From: Lewinellaceae bacterium
GTDB lineage: Bacteria > Bacteroidota > Bacteroidia > Chitinophagales > Saprospiraceae
NCBI GenBank assembly: GCA_020636025.1
Contig: JACJYQ010000005.1
Span: forward strand, 434,001 to 498,000
Direction of reading: 5' to 3'
Length of the DNA: 64,000 nt
Part shown: piece by piece, positions 58,101-64,000 of the stretch
Numbering within the stretch: the first letter of the stretch is position 1
How the letters are laid out: every line of letters starts with the position of its first letter
Notes under the pieces: model-generated
Told to the model about the DNA's origin: nothing
Databases searched by the model: none
Seen by the model: the letters and a program-made list of their open reading frames with translations, nothing else
Translations under genes and position numbers: made by a program

Positions 58101-61100
58101 GTTACCTGCAAGGGAAACATTACCGAAATCAGCCAATTTAATATCCACCCTGGCTTGTCCGGCGTAACCGCCCTTTTCGTTGAAGCCGTTGAGGCGAAGC
58201 TCGTTCAGCCAGACTTCGACGCAATGTGGTTCGGTCTGATCTTTATCTGAGTTTCTAACCCCAATCATTACACCTTTTGCATATCCCAAATTAGGATTAC
58301 CTATCACCTTTACTTTGGCACTGGGCTTATCCGGATCACTAATTATATATGGATCATTCAGCGGCCAGGGGGTAGCAAGAGCATTGCGCTCCTTTTTGGC
58401 ATCGATAAATATTTCAAGTGGGAAATCAAACTCATTTTCTGGTCTCCAGACTTCTTCTTTGTAGGAACGGCTGTCAGGGTTACCATTCAGGTTGTTTACA
58501 TCTGAAGGATACAACGGCAGCTCATATTCGTAGTAATTATTGACAAAATCCGATCCCAGGCGAAGGAAAACTTTTAGATCGCTCGAATCAATTGGATCAT
58601 CAGGATCGGTTGCTTCTGCGTGTACAAACATTTTTAACCGCTTATACTGGCGCAGGTCCATATTCAGACTTTTGAATACAGCTCTTGCATCACAATAAGT
58701 AAGATCGCAAACATTCATAGCAAGTGACTGCTCGTTCTGCAGGATATCCGGGAAAGCACCTACTGATTGTTCCCGTTGAATACCAAATGGAATGGTATAG
58801 TTGAAGGGCAATCGAGCAGAGTTTTCTTCGATACTTACCGCATTTACCGAGAAAGGCACATTAGGGTCGAAGCCCACGTCGCAAACACTAGACTGACCAG
58901 GGTCAATATTAGGCAATGGTTGGAAATATCTTCTCCATTGGTTTCGACCAAGTTCCAGGGTAGCAAAACGGAAAGTGGTTCTTTCTGTAAATCCTTTCCA
59001 GAACATACGGACAAAACGAACAGAGCGAAAATCTTCAATTCCACCTATTTTTTCCCGATCTTGAAGATCAAGAGGCACTCTGAAACGATACCAAACATAA
59101 TCACGACCGTTTTCTGAGTAAGTAACCGTATTGGTAATCAGGTCTCTGAGTTCCGGCGCATTTTCATCGATCACTTCCTGTCCGTTGCCAAATGTTTTTG
59201 CCAGGTGAATTTTATAGCGGAAATATGACTCGTTCTCATTGAGTGAGCGGTCCCTGTTCAAATCTTCCTGGTCCGGATAGTTGGTAGCCGAAGGATTAAG
59301 ATTGCTGGACTGATTAACAGGTGAGTTACCCTGCTGGTTGTTGAATCGACGGTAACGCTCAAGCAGACCCGGATTCAGTCCATTAAAACGCTCATCCCGG
59401 AAATAAACAAAGTTGTCGTTTGAGGGGTCATCTGTAATTTCATTCTTTATATTCTGAGCTAATGGAGATGCCTGTATTTGGTTGTACCAATCAGCAAAGA
59501 ATGTCTTCTCATCCGCATCGCTCAAACCATCCAGACCCAGATCCTGCAGTACACGGTTTGCCTCCTGATTGTCAAAAGCATTTACAACAGGCGCTTCAAT
59601 GGGTACTCTACCCCAGGGAGAGTCATCTGTGGCATTCGGATTACTAGGCGTGGGCAGGCCATTTTCAAAAAACTGCCTGGAGTCACGCATAATGTCTTCT
59701 GAAACTGAACCGAGGTCAATGTAAATGGTACCATCATCCGACACAGGGGAGCTGTCTGTTTTGTCCATATATGGGTTCAACATCCAAAACTCAATAAATT
59801 CGATGTTGGCAGCCTCGAAATCATTGGTAGTAAGCTCGCGCATGAAACCGGCCCAACGGGTGTTTGGCTCATTTAGCTCACCGCTGATGCTTAAGCCTTT
59901 GGTAAAGCCCGGGTACCCGTCGAAGGTTTCAAAATTGTACGGCCCTCTTTGCCTTGGGTAGATGGTCACATCCAAGGGCCTCAGGCTCGACTGTTCAAAG
60001 GGGGTCAGCTGGCGGTTTGGAAAGATGTCCTGATATTGTATCAAGCGCGTATATGGGTCATTCCCATCACTCGCATCCCTGGCACTGGGATCGGCTACGT
60101 ACCATGACAAGCCTGCCCGGTTTGCACCCAGGGATAGACTGGTGTTGCTGAGAGCCGATTCTGGAAACAAGTCAAGGTCTCCCTGTGGAGTGGAAGCAAT
60201 TACCCATTGGTTAGACTGAGCAGTAAGCGGCAAATTGGCTGTACTGCCTTCAAAATCATCTAAATAAACAACACCGCCTTTGTCCTTGCCCTGGTTGATG
60301 GCCCGGTTGTGCCCCGGTTGTAAAACTGCCACTTCAGCCTGAGCAGAGATGGAAGAAGCCTCTTTAGTTTCGATCAATGGTAAAGCATCCACGAGCTTGG
60401 TCAGCCAGGGAGCATCTTTTGAAAAGCTGAAATCGGCGCCATATACTTTGTTGTTGATGGGGTCGTCACCGAAGTTAACTTTTTGCGTAAGCGGGCGTTC
60501 AAACAGGTTAAGGAAAGTAGCACCAATCGTGAGGTCTTTACTTACATCATAATCAAATCTGGCCCCGATCATCGATCGACTCTGGAATCCGAAGAAGGTA
60601 TTGTCCTCGAAACTGACATTCACACTTTGCCCCGATTGCAGGATCGCATCGTTGAGGATTTTCACCTTACCAATATTGTAATCCACCGAATAATCGGCGC
60701 CTTCAATCAACTGGCGGCCACCTGCAGATACGCGCACAGAGCCCTGGGGAAGGTTAAATGTCCCCAGGGATATTTCTGCCGAAGTACTCGATTTATAGGT
60801 TCCCTTGAGCACAAATCGGTTGAGTTCCTGAAATTGCCGGGCACTCGTAAGCGTCGTGTCGTATAGCTGTGGATAGGCATATAGCTTTGCCACATCGGGT
60901 GTTCCCCCTGCATCTATGATTTTATTGGAAAGATAATCACCGAAAGGTTCCAATACCGGAAACATCACCCGGCCGGAGCGCAGATTAATGGTTAGGCCCG
61001 GAACAAAGTCAAATATACCATCCGGACCTGGGTCACCCTGAAGGTTCATCATATCGAGATTGAATACCTGCAACAATGGGTGCCCTTTCAGGTCAGCTGG

Positions 61101-62876
61101 AATATTGTCACCTGAAAGAAAACGCTTCTGGCCAAAACCGGGATCATCGTAGTAAATATCAAAACGGAACTCGTTGGGATCCACGTTTGCCGCACCAACA
61201 GCATATACGTTTTTCATCATCAGATCCCAGATAGGATAGTTCACGTTTGGCGTGGTGCTTTTGAGCATTTTCACAAACAGCACGTTTGTTTTCAGCGTAT
61301 CCAATGAGTTCTTTTTGGCTATGTCGCTGGAAAACTCACCAATTTTATAAGGAATACCATTATAAGTATATTCAAGAGCAACACCGACAACCTGATCGGG
61401 CTGCACATTGAGGTTTACACTGATAAATCCGAGTTGTTCATTATAGCTGAATTCGGAGGGGCTCAACTGACGTGCATTTACTTTTTCAAAATCGCGCGTT
61501 TGCTGAAGATCAAAACCAAAACCTGTAAGTTTATTGACCACGCGATCACTAAAGCGTAAGGATGAGTCCAACTGTAATTCATCCAAAATTGCCTTATACA
61601 AACCATTACTTTCATTGGAAGGCAGGTGCTTGCCCAATATATCTGATGGTGGATTTGGAATTTGCCATTTAGCATTGGAAGAGTCAGGTTCTGCCAATTC
61701 TGTAAGCCCCACGATGTCGCGGGTATTTACACTTTCCTGTTTGTCGTTCGTGATCCAAACCTCCATCCGGGTAATATTGAACAGCGATTGTGGCACCGGC
61801 AGACACATCATGGCCTTCTCAAACTCATTACGATTCCAATGGGTGATAAAGAAGTGACGGTTCTCGTCGTACTCGTCAATCGGCTTTACAAATTCCTGCA
61901 CCTGGGATCCTCCCTGCACTTTCAACGTTTGCTGTTTGGAGCGCTGCTGGCTGGCAACCAGAGTGGCACGAAGGTGTCCGAATTTCATTTCGGTTTTCAC
62001 ACCAAACAGGTTCTGTACGCCTTTGATCAGGTTGCTGCGCAGTGGAAGGGAAACGTTACCGGCTTCAATATTTTGCAGGATTTCGTCCTCTGAGAACCCT
62101 TTGGTATCGTACTTCAACTTCATCTGGTTATCAAAGTCGAAAGTAGCCTGGGTATTGTAGTTGAAATTCAGGTTTAGTTTTTCCCCAATCTTACCGGCAG
62201 CGCTCATATTGATGTCCATATCGAAATCAAAATTGCCGTAACTCTGCTGGCGTCTGGTCAGAATGGGGTTCTGAATATTCTGGTAATCAAATCCAAATGT
62301 GAGGTTGATATTTCCCTGTGGTTTAATATCCACGTTGGTACCACCAAATAGTCGGTCAATCAGGGAATTCTTGATGTCGAACTTGGCAACCGGGTCTCCG
62401 GAATCGGCGTTTTTATTTTCTCCCGGGATGGAAACGCCCTGCAGGCGATCAAAATATTCTTGCTGCTGTTTTTGATCACGCCAACGGCTATACTCGTCAA
62501 AAGTCATGTACGTAGGAGGCCGGTAATACTCATCACCGATCTTTTCCGTCAGGATGTACATGTTTGTTTCTGGATCGTATTCTACATTTTGCTGAATTGC
62601 GCTGGGATCCTGCAGGTCAATCGGGTTGCTGTTTCCCGAATTCAGGAAATCGCCAAAGCGTTCGCTGATCGGCGGGAAGGTGTCCAATTTAGCTGCAGTA
62701 TCATTCTCCAATGACTGAGCAGTTGCAACAGGATGTTCTACCGCCACGGACAGTTTTTTATCCGGGAAAAAGAGGGTGAATACGTTTTCACGCAGTGTTT
62801 CCGGGTAGGAAAAAGCGTACAGTGCGCAAACAGAAAGCAAGGCTAGAGCCGCAAGAAGGCCGTTCTTCTTCGTCAT
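55161..62876 (-). CDS. sprA: T9SS translocon protein SprA
   Basis: SprA is the giant outer-membrane beta-barrel that forms the T9SS conducting channel. The 2571 residues start with a membrane/signal segment (GLLAALALLSVCALYAFSY); conserved blocks include SLIDRLFGGTNVDIKPQGNI, LTFGFDYQNIQNP and VFLDDFEGSTANLPL-like GVVYLDDFEGST, and the C-terminus ends in an aromatic/asparagine barrel strand (VTVQFSLN). A 120-130 residue low-complexity insert (~1964-2090), rich in Gly, Asn, Pro and then Lys-Asp, and a shorter Lys-rich loop (~2450-2480) depart from a typical barrel. It converges on corA and lies behind a tolC-type gene on the same strand. Confidence 0.96.
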   Translation of the reverse strand: MTKKNGLLAALALLSVCALYAFSYPETLRENVFTLFFPDKKLSVAVEHPVATAQSLENDTAAKLDTFPPISERFGDFLNSGNSNPIDLQDPSAIQQNVEYDPETNMYILTEKIGDEYYRPPTYMTFDEYSRWRDQKQQQEYFDRLQGVSIPGENKNADSGDPVAKFDIKNSLIDRLFGGTNVDIKPQGNINLTFGFDYQNIQNPILTRRQQSYGNFDFDMDINMSAAGKIGEKLNLNFNYNTQATFDFDNQMKLKYDTKGFSEDEILQNIEAGNVSLPLRSNLIKGVQNLFGVKTEMKFGHLRATLVASQQRSKQQTLKVQGGSQVQEFVKPIDEYDENRHFFITHWNRNEFEKAMMCLPVPQSLFNITRMEVWITNDKQESVNTRDIVGLTELAEPDSSNAKWQIPNPPSDILGKHLPSNESNGLYKAILDELQLDSSLRFSDRVVNKLTGFGFDLQQTRDFEKVNARQLSPSEFSYNEQLGFISVNLNVQPDQVVGVALEYTYNGIPYKIGEFSSDIAKKNSLDTLKTNVLFVKMLKSTTPNVNYPIWDLMMKNVYAVGAANVDPNEFRFDIYYDDPGFGQKRFLSGDNIPADLKGHPLLQVFNLDMMNLQGDPGPDGIFDFVPGLTINLRSGRVMFPVLEPFGDYLSNKIIDAGGTPDVAKLYAYPQLYDTTLTSARQFQELNRFVLKGTYKSSTSAEISLGTFNLPQGSVRVSAGGRQLIEGADYSVDYNIGKVKILNDAILQSGQSVNVSFEDNTFFGFQSRSMIGARFDYDVSKDLTIGATFLNLFERPLTQKVNFGDDPINNKVYGADFSFSKDAPWLTKLVDALPLIETKEASSISAQAEVAVLQPGHNRAINQGKDKGGVVYLDDFEGSTANLPLTAQSNQWVIASTPQGDLDLFPESALSNTSLSLGANRAGLSWYVADPSARDASDGNDPYTRLIQYQDIFPNRQLTPFEQSSLRPLDVTIYPRQRGPYNFETFDGYPGFTKGLSISGELNEPNTRWAGFMRELTTNDFEAANIEFIEFWMLNPYMDKTDSSPVSDDGTIYIDLGSVSEDIMRDSRQFFENGLPTPSNPNATDDSPWGRVPIEAPVVNAFDNQEANRVLQDLGLDGLSDADEKTFFADWYNQIQASPLAQNIKNEITDDPSNDNFVYFRDERFNGLNPGLLERYRRFNNQQGNSPVNQSSNLNPSATNYPDQEDLNRDRSLNENESYFRYKIHLAKTFGNGQEVIDENAPELRDLITNTVTYSENGRDYVWYRFRVPLDLQDREKIGGIEDFRSVRFVRMFWKGFTERTTFRFATLELGRNQWRRYFQPLPNIDPGQSSVCDVGFDPNVPFSVNAVSIEENSARLPFNYTIPFGIQREQSVGAFPDILQNEQSLAMNVCDLTYCDARAVFKSLNMDLRQYKRLKMFVHAEATDPDDPIDSSDLKVFLRLGSDFVNNYYEYELPLYPSDVNNLNGNPDSRSYKEEVWRPENEFDFPLEIFIDAKKERNALATPWPLNDPYIISDPDKPSAKVKVIGNPNLGYAKGVMIGVRNSDKDQTEPHCVEVWLNELRLNGFNEKGGYAGQARVDIKLADFGNVSLAGNYTSIGWGSIEEKLAQRQREEIIQYDLSTNLELGKLLPEKSGVKLPFYAQYSNVTKNPEYDPYDLDIKLKDKIRDEPDPVIKNQIKEMAQDVTIVRGYNFTNVRKEHRGKPRKVPLPWNIENFSLTYAFNQQKNRSPFIQSAVQDQYKGAIDWQYSTGMKPIKPFKSLIKKDKFLKFITEFNFNPLPETYGFSTNLERLASVTTYRFAGEDPELNTYYNRRFTWDRNYDLGWTIAQSLRFNFDATARSLIDEPLEYEDGRHITLQERRQILWENFLKLGRPKGYTHSASLNWTLPFKVIPYLEWINMKASYTAGYTWTAQSLKLQNFNAGDYQDLVNERSLGNVIQNTNTRQINGDFNLEQLYNKSKYLKKINSPGSSSKNGNNRGRNSPSRPGMGNDAGPLPGGRVPAGNDKSGGRNNPTIDRNMSKNPADPRNNNPQDNSINGGKDPAAGGGPGGIDPSNPSDPNDPASGGASKGKSKKDKKKDKKSKEKKDRDPSLAERIALRPLMLIRKARFNYTENYSTVIPGFTPDTKLMGLSEGFDAPGWAFIAGVQPRSSWLDEAGQNGWITHRPELNQQVLRNYTQSFDAALTIEPFKDFRVEVTANKQYTRNSTELFKDQNFALGPDSVAFEHRAMRDMGSYTISYFSLQTLFDNDINGIFERYEQNRPVISKRLGVDAPTQGQHETDIGYAEGFGKIQQQVLIPAFISAYTKADPNTVQLDIFKTLPSVNWKLSYNGLNKLGNLKDIFASIQISHGYKNTLTVNSYNTDLFFDPTNPYQIDELNYNYVARYEIPQIVINEQLQPLFGIDVKLKNEMTFKADFKKTRSLAMSFIDYQLAESRSTSYSAGFGYRLKDVNIPFLTGKKKGKSKKSSRKSKKNNPPVPLPGRGGGSSANDMTFKFDFEVRDDITTNHLLDSPNKAVPTRGARTVSINPSVEYALNKRLKLRLFTDYRKTVPKTSQSFPITTVNSGVTVQFSLN

Positions 62877-62994
62877 TTCAGAAAAGCAGGAGTAGGTTTT
62901 GAAAAGTGATTATTTTGAGGTTCCGAAATGACGTGAGCATCTCGAAAATGGTTGCCTGAAGCTTAGAGGTGCCGGGAATTTTATTTCTTGATCT

Positions 62995-63019
62995 AAAATG
63001 GCTCTTCTTTTGCCATTTT
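62995..63019 (-). terminator. Hairpin between tolC-type gene and sprA
   Basis: AAAATGGC and GCCATTTT form an 8-bp perfect stem with a nine-base loop, 46 bases past the TolC-family stop and before sprA on the same strand. It would separate the two transcripts, if functional. Confidence 0.5.
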
Positions 63020-63064
63020 GCTCCAATGAGCGTTTTTTTCACGCAAAGGTCCCAAACATGAAAA

Positions 63065-64000
63065 TTACTTCAATTGCAGGTCTTCAAGTCTTCCAGCCGA
63101 TTTCAACAGCTTCAGCACAGCCAGTTTGTACCCAAAAACCTGTTGCCAGTAATTGGTTTCTGCTTCGGAAAGGGCTGTTTGAGCATTTAGCAGATCGGTA
63201 AGAGAGGCAATGCCTTCTTTGTATTGCAACATCAGCTTGTCCGTAATTTCACGAGCGAGCGCTACGTTGTCGTTTTGGGTTCTTAATGCCTGAAGTGCAT
63301 TTTGAAATTGTTCATGAGCAATTCGAAACTCCAGGGTTTTGCCGGATCCAAGTTGCCTGAGATCTTCTTCCAGTTTTTGCTCTTCCAGTTTGAATATCAG
63401 GGTTTTATTATGCACTCTCAGTCGATCGAACAGAGGCAGCTTGAGTTTCAGACCAACAAGCGCCATACCATACCACTGTCGGTTGGGATCGAAAAAATTC
63501 AGATCGGAGCGGAAAGCCTGAGCTGATAGCGCGCCATAAAGATCCAGGCTTGGAAAAGCTTCTGCTTTGGCGCTATGTCCCTGTATTTTCGCCATTTCAA
63601 GCTGGTGCATCAACAAGCGGTGTTCAGTGGTGCTTTCAATTTCCATACTAAGCGATTGCCAACGTAGAGAATCAGAAGCAGGAGCGCCTATTTCCGAAAC
63701 CAGCTCCAACACTTCATCATAAGGCAGTCCGCACAGAAATTGCAGGGTTTGCTGCAGACTATTAATAGCGGCCAACAGGTTTTGTCGCTGGGTTTCCAGG
63801 TTTGTGCGAGCCACGCGTATTCGCTTTACGTCGGTTGGAATGGCATATCCGTTTGCCAATTGGAGCTCGGCCATGCCCTGCAACGCCTCCAGTTTATCGA
63901 GATTTGCATTTACCGAACGAAGCAACTGCTCAGTCTGCAGGGCCTGATAAAAAGTAGAAGCCGTGTTATAAATAACTTCTTCATTGGAGCGTTCCAAAAG
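63065..64000 (-). CDS. TolC-family outer-membrane efflux protein (5' truncated)
   Basis: The frame is open to the window end, so the N-terminus is missing; about 310 residues are visible. Long amphipathic helices with the OMF repeat pattern are clear: ANGYAIPTDVKRIRVARTNLE in the first repeat and YKEGIASLTDLLNAQTALSEAE in the second. This outer-membrane factor would form the trimeric exit duct of an RND, MFS or ABC efflux or secretion pump; the partner genes, which usually lie alongside, are beyond the edge. It is followed by a hairpin and then sprA. Confidence 0.88.
   Translation of the reverse strand, partial: LLERSNEEVIYNTASTFYQALQTEQLLRSVNANLDKLEALQGMAELQLANGYAIPTDVKRIRVARTNLETQRQNLLAAINSLQQTLQFLCGLPYDEVLELVSEIGAPASDSLRWQSLSMEIESTTEHRLLMHQLEMAKIQGHSAKAEAFPSLDLYGALSAQAFRSDLNFFDPNRQWYGMALVGLKLKLPLFDRLRVHNKTLIFKLEEQKLEEDLRQLGSGKTLEFRIAHEQFQNALQALRTQNDNVALAREITDKLMLQYKEGIASLTDLLNAQTALSEAETNYWQQVFGYKLAVLKLLKSAGRLEDLQLK

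Overview
The window is a stretch of a Bacteroidota chromosome, most likely from the Saprospiraceae/Saprospiria (inference). The evidence is: a type IX secretion system (T9SS) regulator of the PorX type at the left edge; GldG; a giant SprA; a 2271-residue adhesin with choice-of-anchor L, Calx-beta, SprB-like repeats and a type B T9SS sorting domain; and several promoters with the Bacteroidota -7 element TAnnTTTG. No tRNA, rRNA, insertion sequence, prophage or CRISPR array was seen. The first and last genes run off the window.

Layout. 1-1461: porX (5' end missing). 1466-3707: a MocR/PdxR-type regulator divergent from a pyridoxamine-phosphate-oxidase-fold protein, with a shared inverted repeat between them. 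4052-6042: DinB-like protein, EamA transporter, GNAT acetyltransferase. 6180-9615: 3-hydroxyanthranilate dioxygenase, rsgA, FAD-dependent oxidoreductase. 9759-13287: small lipoprotein, TMTC-like membrane protein, and a DAHP synthase/chorismate mutase fusion. 13346-13850: a noncoding element with perfect 32-bp terminal inverted repeats. 13847-20517: alpha/beta hydrolase, hypothetical membrane protein, sodium:solute symporter with a 22-codon ORF behind it, M16 peptidase, outer-membrane protein. 20531-23907: a secreted TPR-CHAT protein bracketed by two direct copies of a double-hairpin repeat. 24126-26977: MFS transporter and trehalase. 27290-30829: A+T-rich lipoprotein, gldG, ABM-domain protein, LOG-family protein. 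30905-32526: ECF sigma factor, putative anti-sigma-like membrane protein, stand-alone TonB C-terminal domain. 32554-37470: two ArsR regulators, tsaB, hypothetical membrane protein, FemAB/BioF2-like acyltransferase, NAD kinase. 37724-46457: membrane patatin, class A penicillin-binding protein, rpsT, sucA. 46713-64000: T9SS adhesin, CorA, SprA, and TolC (truncated by the window edge).

How the parts connect. PorX (regulator), SprA (translocon), GldG (gliding ABC component) and the adhesin (client) belong to the same secretion/gliding apparatus but are scattered, as is usual in the phylum. The MFS transporter and trehalase make a plausible disaccharide uptake and hydrolysis pair. The sigma, membrane and TonB-domain genes form a compact cassette.

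The most unusual feature is in the noncoding DNA. Many gene boundaries carry repeats built by reiterating short words (TGATAAT/AGCTAAT; ATGCGAAATGTATCA; TTCGATTTG; GATCAGTGATCA; GCAGATT), often as two opposed arms between convergent genes. They abut genes so closely that they supply stop codons, and in one case a start codon. With the terminal-inverted-repeat element and the repeats around the CHAT gene, these are the best candidates for undescribed biology here.
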